Shown: positions 49,591-58,660 of the stretch, one piece after another
Layout of the letters: every line of letters begins with the position of its first letter
How positions within the stretch are numbered: the first letter of the stretch is position 1
NCBI RefSeq assembly: GCF_003752415.1
Contig: NZ_RKHG01000001.1
Coordinates: 744,001-808,000 of the forward strand
Length of the DNA: 64,000 nucleotides
Origin: Luteococcus japonicus
GTDB taxonomy: Bacteria > Actinomycetota > Actinomycetes > Propionibacteriales > Propionibacteriaceae
Direction: 5' to 3'
Made by a program: the position numbers and the translations under genes
The notes under the pieces: generated by a model
Database searches by the model: none
What the model was told of the DNA's origin: nothing
The model's input: only the letters and a program-made list of their open reading frames with translations

Positions 49591-51275
49591 CGCAGGGCCT
49601 CCTCGTCTGCTCGGTGCGCCCACTCGGCAAAGGTCTCGTCGCCCTGGTGGCCGTCGAGGTAGCTGCGCGTGACGCGTTCCACGTAGTCGGGCAGGTCATC
49701 GGCAGTGATCTTCAGTCCACGTACGGTGCGCCCCAGACCGGCCTCGTCGCGCTCCTGGCTGGCCAGGCCGCCGCCCAGGTGCACCTGGAAGGCGAAGTCG
49801 TCGCCGGCCAACTGGCCCTTGAGCCCGATGTCGGCAATCTGGATCCGGGCGCACGAATTGGGGCAGCCGTTGATGTTGAGGCTGATCGGCCGCGGCAGCT
49901 CCACGTCGTCCAGCCGCTGCTCCAGGTCCGTGATGGTGCGCGCGGCCAGGCCCTTGGTCTCGACGAAGGCCAGCTTGCAGTACTCGATGCCGGTGCAGGC
50001 CATCGTGGCGCGGCGGAAGGGCGACGGCTTGGCGGTCAGGCCGAGCTCCTCCATCCCGGCGACGAGCTCTTCCACCTTGCCCGGGTCCACGTCCAGGACC
50101 AGCAACTTCTGGTGTGGGGTGAAGCTGATCCGGCCGGACCCGGCGGCCTCCGCCAGGGCCGCGACGCCGGTCAGGATGGTGCCGGACAGCCGGCCCACCG
50201 TCGGGGCGAAGCCGACGTACTTGCGGCCGTCCTTCTGGTCCCCGACGCCGACGTGGTCGGCACTCCCCACGGCCTTGGCCGGGGCGGGGCCGTCGGGCAG
50301 TTCACGGCCCAAGTACTCCTCCTGCAGCACCTGGCGGAACTTCTCGGGACCCCACTCGGCGAGCAGGAACTTCAGGCGCGCCTTGGTGCGCAGCTTGCGG
50401 TAGCCGTAGTCGCGGAAGATGCCGCAGACGCCGGCCCACACCTCGACGGCCTCCTCCGCGCGGACGAAGACGCCCAGGCGCTCGGCGAGGCGGGGCGTGG
50501 TGGACAGCGCGCCGCCGACCCACAGGTCGTAGCCCGGCCCGAACTCGGGGTGCTCGACGCCGACGAAGGAGATGTCGTTGATCTCGTGCACCACGTCCAA
50601 GCTTGGGTGCCCGGTGATCGCAGTCTTGAACTTGCGGGGCAGGTTGGCGAACTGCTCGTCGCCGATCCACCGCTCGCTGATGGCGCGGGCGGTGGGCGTC
50701 GGGTCGATGATCTCGTCGGCGCTGATCCCGGCGACGGGGCTCATCAGGAAGCCACGCGGGGTGTCGCCGCAGGCCTCGGTGGTGGACAGGCCCACCGACT
50801 CCAGCCGACGCCAGATCTCCGGAACGTCCTCGATGGCGATCCAGTGGTACTGGACGTTCTGTCGGTCCGAGATGTCGGCGGTGTCGCGGGCGAAGTCGGT
50901 GCCGATGCTGCCTAGCACGCGCACCTGGTCGAGGTTGAGCTGCTGGCCGTCGATCCGGATGCGCATCATGAAGTACTTGTCGGACAGCTGTCCGGCGTCC
51001 AGCTTGCTGGTGCTGCGAGCGTCGATGCCGGGCTTGCGCTGGGTGTAGATGCCCAGCCAGCGGAAGCGGCCGTGCAGGTCGTCCTCGGGGACGGAGTCGA
51101 TGCCCTGCTGGGAGTATACGTCGATGATCCGCTGGCGCACGGCCAGCGGGTTCTCCTCGGCCTTGAACTCCTCGTTGTGGTTCAGCGGGGTCTTGCCGTC
51201 CACGGCCCACTGGCCCTTGGACTGGCCCTCGCGGGGCGGACGGACGCGGCTGGGGGCCGCCTGGATGTTGTTCAC
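49587..51275 (-). CDS. sir: Ferredoxin-dependent sulfite reductase (NirA/Sir family)
   Basis: A 562-residue siroheme/[4Fe-4S] enzyme reducing sulfite to sulfide. The cluster cysteines are C427, C433, C471 and C475 (TGIEYC and CPNSC). A duplicated beta-alpha-beta reductase core is present, with DVGVRVQNVQ-like RQNVQYHWI and a final TG-type siroheme site. Nitrite reductases share the fold, but the setting in a sulfate operon indicates sulfite. It starts at GTG 51,275 with GAGGTGAG upstream and is the first large gene of the operon, 137 bp behind the leader peptide. Confidence 0.9.
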   Translation of the reverse strand: MNNIQAAPSRVRPPREGQSKGQWAVDGKTPLNHNEEFKAEENPLAVRQRIIDVYSQQGIDSVPEDDLHGRFRWLGIYTQRKPGIDARSTSKLDAGQLSDKYFMMRIRIDGQQLNLDQVRVLGSIGTDFARDTADISDRQNVQYHWIAIEDVPEIWRRLESVGLSTTEACGDTPRGFLMSPVAGISADEIIDPTPTARAISERWIGDEQFANLPRKFKTAITGHPSLDVVHEINDISFVGVEHPEFGPGYDLWVGGALSTTPRLAERLGVFVRAEEAVEVWAGVCGIFRDYGYRKLRTKARLKFLLAEWGPEKFRQVLQEEYLGRELPDGPAPAKAVGSADHVGVGDQKDGRKYVGFAPTVGRLSGTILTGVAALAEAAGSGRISFTPHQKLLVLDVDPGKVEELVAGMEELGLTAKPSPFRRATMACTGIEYCKLAFVETKGLAARTITDLEQRLDDVELPRPISLNINGCPNSCARIQIADIGLKGQLAGDDFAFQVHLGGGLASQERDEAGLGRTVRGLKITADDLPDYVERVTRSYLDGHQGDETFAEWAHRADEEALR

Positions 51276-51352
51276 GGGAGCTCACCTCTACAAAGGGGTG
51301 GCACGCAACGCACCAGGACGCGGACCTGCGTCTGGGAGTGGGTCAGAAAGAT

Positions 51353-51396
51353 GTCCCGGGCGTCACGCGCCCGGACGAAGTGCCCAGTTCTGGGCA
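51353..51396 (-). promoter_or_regulatory. Attenuator-like hairpins of the sulfur operon
   Basis: On the minus strand, TGCCCAG-AA-CTGGGCA (51,381-51,396) is followed by GTCCGGGCG-CGTGA-CGCCCGGGAC (51,353-51,376) and then ATCTTTCT. The second hairpin resembles an intrinsic terminator. Both lie between the leader peptide and the sulfite reductase, so ribosome position on the leader could choose between them. This is inference. Confidence 0.55.
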
Positions 51397-51411
51397 GGGG
51401 TCAGACGCGGA

Positions 51412-51498
51412 TCAGGACATCTGACACATGCTGCCGTTGATGCGCAGCAAATCCACGTGGCGACGGGCCACGAGGTAGAGCGCAACGGTCTTCTGCAT
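51412..51498 (-). CDS. Cysteine-containing leader peptide
   Basis: A 28-residue reading frame (ATG 51,498, stop 51,412) with the family core 'RRHVDLLR' at residues 12-19 and a single Cys at residue 25 near the end. Short proteins of this pattern stand upstream of sulfur-assimilation operons in many actinobacteria and are annotated as putative leader peptides. They can act through ribosome stalling when cysteine is short. Here a hairpin pair lies directly downstream, and the operon is sulfate reduction, so attenuation by cysteine is likely. Too short for the usual gene finders. Confidence 0.8.
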   Translation of the reverse strand: MQKTVALYLVARRHVDLLRINGSMCQMS

Positions 51499-51583
51499 GC
51501 CGTGAATTCAAGCACACGGCCTCGCGAATCCCAAGCCCGTCTCGAATTCTGGGAGTCCACCCCACGAGACGTGACATGCAAAA

Positions 51584-51607
51584 GCCCCGGACATCGTTGT
51601 CCGGGGC
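51584..51607 (-). terminator. Terminator behind the small membrane protein gene
   Basis: GCCCCGGACA, a 4-base loop, and TGTCCGGGGC form a 10-bp perfect stem. On the minus strand it is followed by TTTTGCATG. It ends transcription of 51,641-51,955 before the sulfur operon starts. Confidence 0.82.
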
Positions 51608-51640
51608 CTGTGCGGAAGGTCGTGTGGAGATGCGCCGGGT

Positions 51641-51955
51641 TCAGACTCCGCGGAGTGCTGCGGTGGCGCCACCACGAGGCTCGTCATGTGCGCTCGTCGC
51701 GGACTCCACGGCGCGCTGCGGACGGGCGGTCCCGATGCTCTCGGCCGGCTCGGGATCGTACATTCCAGCGGCGGTGGAACTCGCGTGCAGTTCCTTGCGT
51801 CGCGAGGTTCCGACGATCAGACCGGTGATCACCAGGCCGATCAGCAGCGGGGCTCCCAAGGTGAGCAGCAGCATGTGACCGGTGCTGACGGGCGTGTACT
51901 CGGGCCATCCGGGAAAGGTGGACTCCAGTGCGTGGAGGAAGGGGAGCGCGCTCAT
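51641..51955 (-). CDS. Small single-pass membrane protein
   Basis: A 104-residue protein with a short N-terminal segment, one strong hydrophobic helix (HMLLLTLGAPLLIGLVITGL, residues about 27-49) and a polar, probably cytoplasmic tail. No family is recognised. ATG 51,955 is the first good start. It is divergent from the pyr operon and behind it is a strong terminator. Its position next to pyrR is seen in the window only; a regulatory relationship is not shown. Confidence 0.55.
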   Translation of the reverse strand: MSALPFLHALESTFPGWPEYTPVSTGHMLLLTLGAPLLIGLVITGLIVGTSRRKELHASSTAAGMYDPEPAESIGTARPQRAVESATSAHDEPRGGATAALRGV

Positions 51956-52082
51956 GCGCCTGATACTAGCGGGTGCCTGCCGGATCCGGCAGGAGACGTT
52001 CCATGATCTCCGGTCACCGGTGACAGGGTTGCTTGATATGTTCGTCACCCGAGGGCCGCGGTGCCCCGGACGGAGAATTCCT

Positions 52083-52670
52083 GTGACTGACACCACCCTG
52101 ATCCCGACGGCGGGCACGGCACCCGTCGAGGCACGGACCATCCTCTCCGAGGAGGAGATCCAGCGGACCCTGACCCGGATGACACACCAGGTCCTGGAGC
52201 TCTCCCACGGAGCACAGGGCCTCGTGCTGCTGGGAATCCCGACCCGCGGCGTACCCCTGGCGCACAGGCTGGCGCGGTCCATCGCAGAGGCCGAGGGCCT
52301 GGAGGTCCCCGTGGGTGTGCTGGACATCACCATGTACCGCGACGACCTGCGTCGCCACCCCACCCGAGCGGCCGGGCGCAGCCAGATTCCGGCACCCCTC
52401 GAAGGACGCACCGTGCTGCTGGTGGACGACGTGCTCTTCTCCGGACGCACCGTGCTCGCCGCCCTTGACGCCTTGAAGGACATCGGCCGCCCGGGCCGCG
52501 TCATGCTCGCCACCCTGGTGGACCGCGGGCACCGGGAGCTGCCCGTGCAGGCCGACGTCGTCGGTCTTCGGATCGGCACCGCCCGCGACGAGCACGTCAT
52601 CGTCCACCTGGCCGAGGTCGACGGCGAGGACAAGGTCACCATCCAGCGCATCCCCGAGGAGAACCGATGA
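52083..52670 (+). CDS. pyrR: PyrR, bifunctional pyrimidine regulator / uracil phosphoribosyltransferase
   Basis: A 195-residue PyrR. The PRPP motif VLLVDDVLFSGRTVLAALDA is near residues 115-134, and GIPTRGVPLAHRLA is near 49-62. In many actinobacteria PyrR binds a stem-loop at the 5' end of pyr mRNA and represses translation when UMP is plentiful. GTG 52,083 with GGAG upstream is chosen. It is the first gene of an operon with pyrB and pyrC. Whether a binding loop lies in 51,960-52,080 cannot be told by eye. Confidence 0.92.
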   Translation: MTDTTLIPTAGTAPVEARTILSEEEIQRTLTRMTHQVLELSHGAQGLVLLGIPTRGVPLAHRLARSIAEAEGLEVPVGVLDITMYRDDLRRHPTRAAGRSQIPAPLEGRTVLLVDDVLFSGRTVLAALDALKDIGRPGRVMLATLVDRGHRELPVQADVVGLRIGTARDEHVIVHLAEVDGEDKVTIQRIPEENR

Positions 52671-53632
52671 AGCACCTGCTGGCAGCCAGTGACCTGGACC
52701 GCCCCCAGACCCTGGGCATCCTGGACCTGGCGGAACAGATGCACGACATCCAGGGCCGCGAGGTCAAGAAGATCCCCGCACTGCGCGGCCGCACCATCGT
52801 CAACCTCTTCTTCGAGGACTCCACCCGCACCCGGACCTCCTTCGAGATCGCCGGCAAGTGGATGAGCGCGGACACCATCAATGTCTCGGCCAAGGGTTCG
52901 AGCGTCAGCAAGGGCGAGTCCATGAAGGACACCCTGCTCACCCTGGACTCCATGGGCGTCGACTGCTTCGTCATCCGCCACGCCGGGTCGGGCACCGTGC
53001 AGCAGGCGGCCAACTGGGTGCGCGCCAGCATCGTCAATGCCGGCGACGGTGCCCACGAGCACCCCACCCAGGCGCTGCTGGACAGCTACTCGATGCGCCA
53101 GCACTGGCGCACCCTCGACGGCGGTCCGGTCAATGACTTCGAAGGACGCACGGTGGCCATCACCGGCGACCTGCTCCACTCGCGGGTCGTGCGCAGCAAT
53201 GTCAGTCTGCTCACCACGCTGGGCGCCAAGGTCCTGCTCTGCGCTCCCCCGACGCTGATGCCCACCGGTGCCGCCACCTGGCCCGTCGAGCTCGTCGACA
53301 GCTTCGACGAGGCACTGGCCCGCGCGGACATCGCCATGATGCTTCGCGTGCAGCGGGAGCGGATGAGTTCCGGCTTCTTCCCCAGTGAGCGGGAGTACAT
53401 CGATGGCTGGGGGCTGACCGCCAGCCGACTGCGGGCGCTGAAGCCCGGCGTCGGCATCATGCACCCCGGCCCGATGAACCGTGGCCTGGAGATCTCCAGC
53501 GAGGCAGCCGACAGCGTCGGATCGCTGGTCCTCAACCAGGTCTCGGCGGGCGTCGCGGTACGCATGAGCGTCCTCTACCACCTGCTGGGCGGCCAGCAGG
53601 ACAACTCCACCCAGGAAGGTGCCACGGCATGA
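52667..53632 (+). CDS. pyrB: Aspartate carbamoyltransferase, catalytic subunit
   Basis: A 321-residue ATCase catalytic subunit making carbamoyl-aspartate. The signature FFEDSTRTRTSFEIAGKWM is at about 48-66, and the conserved HEHPTQALLDSYSM is present (residues about 126-139, GAHEHPTQALLD). No regulatory PyrI follows. ATG 52,667 overlaps the pyrR stop by 4 bp, and pyrC overlaps at the end, so all three are translated as a block. Confidence 0.95.
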   Translation: MKHLLAASDLDRPQTLGILDLAEQMHDIQGREVKKIPALRGRTIVNLFFEDSTRTRTSFEIAGKWMSADTINVSAKGSSVSKGESMKDTLLTLDSMGVDCFVIRHAGSGTVQQAANWVRASIVNAGDGAHEHPTQALLDSYSMRQHWRTLDGGPVNDFEGRTVAITGDLLHSRVVRSNVSLLTTLGAKVLLCAPPTLMPTGAATWPVELVDSFDEALARADIAMMLRVQRERMSSGFFPSEREYIDGWGLTASRLRALKPGVGIMHPGPMNRGLEISSEAADSVGSLVLNQVSAGVAVRMSVLYHLLGGQQDNSTQEGATA

Positions 53633-54909
53633 GCGAGCAGGCCAACCACTACGTCATCACCGGAGCACGGCTCGCCGACGGCACCACCACGGACCTCTTC
53701 GTCCGCGACGACGTGCTGGTCGACGAGGCGCCCTCAGGCGCCGAGCGGATCGCCGCCGACGGGCTGCTGGCGTTGCCCGGTCTGGTGGACATCCACACCC
53801 ACCTGCGCGAGCCGGGCCGAGAGGATGCCGAGACCGTCAGGACCGGCACCGAGGCCGCGGCCCGCGGTGGCTTCACCGCGGTCTTCGCGATGGCCAACAC
53901 CCAGCCCGTCACCGACGACGCGGAGAAGGCCGAGTGGATCAAGCTGCTGGGCGAACGCGACGGTTCCTGCTACGTGCAGCCCATCGGCGCCGTCACCAAG
54001 AAGCTGGCCGGCAAGGAACTCTCGGAGATGGGCCTGATGGCCAAGAGCTCCGCCCAGGTACGGGTCTTCTCGGACGACGGCATGTGTGTGATGGACCCGC
54101 TGCTGATGCGCCGCGCGCTGGAGTGGGTCCGTCCCTTCGGCGGTGTGATCGCCCAGCACTCGCAGGACTCGTCGCTGGCCGGGCCGGGTGCCTGCTGCCA
54201 CGAGAGCGAGATCAGTGGCCGTCTGGGACTCGGCGGCTGGCCCGCACAGGCCGAGAGCATCATCATCGCCCGCGACGTGCAGCTGGCGGAGCTGACCCGT
54301 TCCCGGCTGCACGTCTGTCACATCTCCACCGCGGAGGGCGTCGACGTGGTGCGCTGGGCCAAGAAGCGCGGCATCAATGTCACCGCCGAGGTCACCCCGC
54401 ACCACCTGCTGCTCGGCACCCGTGAGGTGGAGGGCTATGACACGACCTTCAAGGTCAATCCCCCGCTGCGCACCGACGAGCACATCGAGGCAGTCCGGGA
54501 GGCCCTGGCCGACGGCACCATCGACGTCGTGGGCACCGACCACGCACCCCACGCCCCGCAGGACAAGGACCACGCCTTCGTCGATGCCCGCCCCGGCATG
54601 CTCGGGCTGGAGCAGGCGCTGGCCGTGGTGATGGAGACCATGGTCAACACCGGCCGAATGGACTGGTCCACCCTGGTGGATCGGATGAGCACCACTCCCG
54701 CCCGGATCGGCAACCTCGCGGGCCGTCAGGGTGTGGCGCTGGCTCCGGGCGCACCGGCCAACATCGTGCTGGTCGACCCGTCGGCACGCGCCTCGGTGGA
54801 CCGGGAGGCATCGCGCTCGCGCAGCCGCAACAACCCCTACCATGGCCGCGAGCTGCCAGACCCCGTCGTGGCCACCTTCTGGGAGGGTCGCCGCACCTTC
54901 CAGCGCTGA
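53629..54909 (+). CDS. pyrC: Dihydroorotase
   Basis: A 426-residue amidohydrolase (class I dihydroorotase) closing carbamoyl-aspartate to dihydroorotate. The metal site VDIHTHLREPG (residues about 48-58) and the C-terminal GTDHAPHAPQDKD are typical. ATG 53,629 overlaps the pyrB stop by 4 bp. The usual carA/carB/pyrD/pyrF genes do not follow; instead a hairpin and a decayed gene stand behind it. Confidence 0.95.
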   Translation: MSEQANHYVITGARLADGTTTDLFVRDDVLVDEAPSGAERIAADGLLALPGLVDIHTHLREPGREDAETVRTGTEAAARGGFTAVFAMANTQPVTDDAEKAEWIKLLGERDGSCYVQPIGAVTKKLAGKELSEMGLMAKSSAQVRVFSDDGMCVMDPLLMRRALEWVRPFGGVIAQHSQDSSLAGPGACCHESEISGRLGLGGWPAQAESIIIARDVQLAELTRSRLHVCHISTAEGVDVVRWAKKRGINVTAEVTPHHLLLGTREVEGYDTTFKVNPPLRTDEHIEAVREALADGTIDVVGTDHAPHAPQDKDHAFVDARPGMLGLEQALAVVMETMVNTGRMDWSTLVDRMSTTPARIGNLAGRQGVALAPGAPANIVLVDPSARASVDREASRSRSRNNPYHGRELPDPVVATFWEGRRTFQR

Positions 54910-54916
54910 TCACCGT

Positions 54917-54960
54917 GACCCCTTCCGCCCGGCATACTCGCTGCCGGACGGAAAGGGGTC
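54917..54960 (+). terminator. Hairpin after pyrC
   Basis: GACCCCTTCC...GGCA and TGCC...GGAAAGGGGTC form an interrupted stem of about 15 pairs with a 7-base loop. No run of T follows, so terminator activity is only probable. Confidence 0.5.
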
Positions 54961-54964
54961 GGGC

Positions 54965-56023
54965 ATGATCTTCTTCCTGGTGGGCGTGTGCTTCGTGGCC
55001 GTGATGCTGCTGGTCGCGCTCGTGGAGCAACGCGGAAATGAGGTGGGCGGCACCGTCATCAGCCGCCACGACGAGCTCTTCGGCCAGCCCCTGGGCGCCC
55101 TGCCCGGACCGGAGGGTGCCCCACGCGCCTCGCGACAGCAGCCGACGTGGACGCCCCGGTCGCCGTCCGCTTCGAACCCCCGGCGGGGGTACTGCCCGAA
55201 CAGGTGGGGTGCTCACCACTGGGCACACCCAGAACAGCCACGTCGCCGCCGCCTTCATCCAGCTGGCGGTTGACGGCTACCTGCACCTGGGCCGTGTGGA
55301 GCGCCAGCATGGCAGGCTCCGCAAACGCACCCACCAGGAGTGGATGGTCACGGCGCTGCGACGTGCCGACCCCACGCTGACTCCCTTCCGTGCCGGACTG
55401 CTGACCGCCGTGACGAAGGTGGGACGGCCCGCCACCCTCAATGAACTCAAGCCGCATCTGGCCAGGGTGGTGCCGGACCTGCGCAAGGAACTGCGCGCCC
55501 ATCCTGACCATGACCTGTGGTTCCCCCACATGTGTGAGGGCATCGTCCCCTTCGGCAAGTGCCTCACCACACCCGGAGCCAAGCAGCGCTCGGCGGTGGG
55601 AAGCACCCTGCGCTACCAGTGCGCGGGCTTCCGACACTTCCTGGCGGTGGCCGACGGCAGCCGGCTCCGTTTCGAGGAAGGCGCCGGCATCTTCAGCCGT
55701 TTCCTCCCCTGGGCCGTCGCCCTGGGCGTGACGGACAAATGGGTGAGAGCGCTTCGCCTCGCGTCCCACGACCTCGACGCGGATGTCACGGCCCACTGGT
55801 GCCATGACCTGGCCTGGTACGGGGACTTCTCGACGCTCGACCTGTAGGCCCTCGACGGGATGGGTGGCGGGCCGGGTGACGGGCTGGCGGACTTCTTCAC
55901 GTCGCTGGGCGAGGCCATGGCTGACCTGGCCGAGGCAATCAATGACCTGGCCAGTGACCTCGGTGACGTCGGGGACTCCGGAGGTGGCGACGGCGGAGGC
56001 GACGGGGGTGGCGGAGGCGGCTG
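54965..56023 (+). pseudogene. DUF2207-type membrane protein, decayed
   Basis: Remnant of a DUF2207 membrane protein. It begins MIFFLVGVCFVAVMLLVALV in one frame, passes to a second frame (PVAVRFEPPAGVLPEQVG), then a third (HVAAAFIQLAVDGYLHLGRV, later RLRFEEGAGIFSRFLPWAVA and WVRALRLASHD). It meets a stop at 55,847. A glycine-rich tail (DGGGDGGGGGG) typical of the family's C-terminus follows to 56,023. The large extracellular N-terminal domain is missing. At least two frameshifts and one stop make it non-functional. Confidence 0.75.
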
Positions 56024-56126
56024 ATCCGTCTCGACGCGCCGGGTGAGCCAGACAGCGGCGAACATAGTCCTCCCGGTCCGCACCCTCGATCTGGGGCCCG
56101 GTGGCCTCCAGCAGGCCGAGGGACAC

Positions 56127-56514
56127 CTATTGCGCGGCATCGACCGTCGCCATCTCGGCGGCCTCCAGACCATCGAGAGTGGGGGCAATGCTGCTGGTCA
56201 GGCGGCAGCTGAAGACCTCCTGATGCTGCACCACCCGCACGCCCGCACAGGAGAACTCGACCGTCTCGTCGAGCACCGGACCGTGCAGCTCCTCAGGGGA
56301 CAGGCGGACACCGGTCTCCTCGAAGAGTTCCCGCGAGGCGGCCCGGCAGGCGTCCTCATCACCCTCGACGGCGCCCCCGATGCTGAACCAGTAGGGCTGT
56401 TCCGGGCGATGGGGGCTCGTGCCCGTGCATCAGCAGGGCGCGGCCCTGCTCGTCGAACGGGATGACTCGTCCGGTCCATCGTTCCCAGGGGCAGGCAGCA
56501 CCGGGCGAGCCCAT
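56127..56514 (-). pseudogene. Nudix hydrolase, frameshifted
   Basis: A short Nudix protein with the box GGAVEGDEDACRAASRELFE followed by ETGV (GX5EX7REUXEEXGU, intact). The N-terminal strand (RWTGRVIPFDEQGRALLMHG) is in one frame and the rest (RPEQPYWFSIGGAVEG) in another. The break lies at a CCCCC run near 56,412-56,420, as if one base were gained or lost. Apart from that the gene is complete to VDAAQ-stop at 56,127. It may be a recent null or a sequencing error. Confidence 0.7.
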
Positions 56515-56637
56515 CGCGACGCTCGAAGCCATCCGCTGGGCCGTCGCTGGACCACCGGGCGTCCCCCACGCGCGAGTCCTGTGGTGGGCACAGACCGACG
56601 TGCCGTCAGGGTTTCGGGGAGGATGACAGGAGATTGC

Positions 56638-56962
56638 GTGAGCGCAGACGAGACCATTGGGCCACCACTGATCCCCGGCCTGCAGTACAAGGGTCTGCTG
56701 GGTAGCGGAGGGTTCGCGCACGTCTACCGCTATGAGCAGACCGCGCGTCCAGGCACTGAAGGGCACCATCACCACAGACGGCAAGATCAAGGGCACCGTC
56801 GAGGCGGAGGGCGCCTGCATCATGCCCGACGGCAAGATCTACCAGGGCACCGACACCCTGAACGACAACCCGGTCACGGGCAACTCCGTCGACTACGAGA
56901 TCCCGATGTACGACGCGGATGGCGTCGACCTCTCCAAGGTCAAGTGCTACACGTCCGCCTGA
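56638..56962 (+). pseudogene. Ser/Thr kinase N-terminus joined to an unrelated gene tail
   Basis: GTG 56,638 (AGGAG upstream) starts a kinase: LIPGLQYKGLLGSGGFAHVY, with the glycine-rich loop GSGGFAHV, breaks after about 37 codons (YRYEQTA). The next frame then reads VQALKGTITTDGKIKGTVEA and IMPDGKIYQGTDTLNDNP to a stop at 56,962. That tail is not kinase sequence and looks like the end of a secreted or repeat-type protein. A deletion that fused two genes out of frame explains the structure. Confidence 0.6.
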
Positions 56963-56978
56963 TCCCCGAACAAGTCCC

Positions 56979-57002
56979 CGGCCGCATCACCCTGCGGCCG
57001 GC
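56979..57002 (+). terminator. Terminator after the fusion remnant
   Basis: CCGGCCGC, an 8-base loop, and GCGGCCGG, followed by CGACTTCTTTCG. A plausible intrinsic terminator left from the deleted gene. Confidence 0.6.
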
Positions 57003-57212
57003 GACTTCTTTCGTCCGGGGATCTGATCGACGGGAATTCTCCTGCGGCTGCCAGCGTTGTATCCTGCCGGAGCAAGTATTCGGCCAATGAGTGAGGAGGG
57101 ACGGCGATGGGCATCTTCTGGACCCGTCCCACCATCGACCATGGACGTCGGCAGACCACGGGCTGTCCGGACGAGCAGGTCTCGTTCCGCACACATCCCG
57201 AAAGGTCTCGTC

Positions 57213-58574
57213 TTGTCCACCTCCTCCCCTGCGGCTGACGCTCACGCGCGCCGTTCCATCCCCTTCTGGGCCAAGGTCTTCATCGGCCTGGCCGTCGGCA
57301 TCCTGCTGGGCTACCTGGCCCGCACCTACGAGCTCACCTGGCTCACCGAGCTGCTCGTCACGGTCGGCACCATCTTCGTCAGTCTGCTGAAGGCCGTCGT
57401 CGTGCCGCTGGTGCTCTTCGCCCTGGTGGTCTCCATCTCCAACCTGCGGCAGGTCAACAATGCCGCCAAGCTGGCCATCAACACGCTGGTCTGGTTCGGC
57501 ATCACCGCGGCCATCAGCGTCGCGATCGGCATCACCATCGGCCTGCTCACCAATCCCGGTTCGCATGCCTCCATCGACACCTCGACGGCGCATGCCGTCG
57601 CCACCCAGGGCAGCTGGCTGGACTTCCTGAAATCCCTGGTGCCCGGCAACATCCTCGGCCTGCAGGTCGACTCCTCGCTGGAAGGTGAGGGCGCGGACCT
57701 GGCCGTCAGCAGTGCCCTGAGCTTCAACGTGCTGCAGGTGGTTGTCATCGGCATCGCGCTGGGCGCCGCGGCCCTGGCCGTCGGTGAGCAGGTCGCCGCA
57801 CCCTTCGTGGACTTCGCCAAGGCCGGCCTGGAGATCTTCCAGAAGCTGACCTGGTGGATCATCCTGCTGGCACCCATCGGCTCGGCCGGACTGATCGGCA
57901 AGGCCGTGGCCAACTACGGCTGGGACCTGGTGGCTCCGCTGGGCATCTTCACCCTCGACGTCTACCTCGGCTGCGCCCTGGTGATGTTCGTGATGTACCC
58001 GGCGCTGCTGGCGATGCACGGCCTGAGCCCCATCCGCTTCTTCAAGGGCGCGGGACAGGCCATCCAGCTGGCCTTCGTCTCGCGTTCGTCGGTGGGCACC
58101 CTGCCCGTCACCCAGCAGAATGTGATCGAGCGGCTGGGCGTGCCGCGTGAGTACGCCTCCTTCGCGGTCCCGATCGGCGCCACCACCAAGATGGACGGCT
58201 GCGCCTCGGTCTACCCGGCGCTGGCGGCGATCACCGTCGCCCAGCTCTTCGGTGTCCACCTGGGTGTGGGTGACTACCTGCTGATCGCCTTCGTCTCCGT
58301 GGTGGGTTCCGCAGCGACGGCGGGCCTGACCGGTGCCATCGTGATGCTCACCCTGACGCTGTCCACCCTTGGTCTGCCGCTGGAGGGCGTGGGCTTGCTG
58401 CTGGCCATCGACCCGATCCTGGACATGATGCGCACCGCCACCAATGTCGCGGGCCAGGCCGCCATCCCGGCGATCGTCGCCAAGCGTCACGGCATCCTTG
58501 ACGAGGACGTGTACAACGGGGTCGTGAGCAGCTCCGACGCAGCCCTCCCGGTGCGGGAGCCTGCCACTGCGTGA
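57213..58574 (+). CDS. Dicarboxylate/amino acid:cation symporter (DAACS)
   Basis: A 453-residue membrane transporter of the DctA/GltP/SstT family. Eight helices and two re-entrant loops are expected; signature stretches are SSVGTLPVTQQNVIERLGVP and GATTKMDGCASVYPALAAIT, with DPILDMMRTATNVAGQAAI (the NxxxD-type substrate site is MRTATNV). Substrate could be glutamate, serine/threonine or C4-dicarboxylate. TTG 57,213 (ribosome site GAAAGG) is favoured, since the frame upstream lacks family sequence. It is followed by a strong terminator. Confidence 0.85.
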   Translation: MSTSSPAADAHARRSIPFWAKVFIGLAVGILLGYLARTYELTWLTELLVTVGTIFVSLLKAVVVPLVLFALVVSISNLRQVNNAAKLAINTLVWFGITAAISVAIGITIGLLTNPGSHASIDTSTAHAVATQGSWLDFLKSLVPGNILGLQVDSSLEGEGADLAVSSALSFNVLQVVVIGIALGAAALAVGEQVAAPFVDFAKAGLEIFQKLTWWIILLAPIGSAGLIGKAVANYGWDLVAPLGIFTLDVYLGCALVMFVMYPALLAMHGLSPIRFFKGAGQAIQLAFVSRSSVGTLPVTQQNVIERLGVPREYASFAVPIGATTKMDGCASVYPALAAITVAQLFGVHLGVGDYLLIAFVSVVGSAATAGLTGAIVMLTLTLSTLGLPLEGVGLLLAIDPILDMMRTATNVAGQAAIPAIVAKRHGILDEDVYNGVVSSSDAALPVREPATA

Positions 58575-58584
58575 GGCACACACG

Positions 58585-58617
58585 AAAGGGTCCCCGGAGC
58601 AATGCTCCGGGGACCTT
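58585..58617 (+). terminator. Terminator of the symporter gene
   Basis: GGTCCCCGGAGC, loop, GCTCCGGGGACC with flanking AAA and TTT: a 12-bp perfect stem plus a short T run. Confidence 0.88.
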
Positions 58618-58660
58618 TGCCGTGGCGGCATCACCCCATGACGGGGGTGCTCATCACCCT

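Noticed and set aside
51960-52082. PyrR-binding loop in the pyr leader
   Set aside because: Some inverted sequence is present, but I could not identify the consensus loop with confidence by eye.
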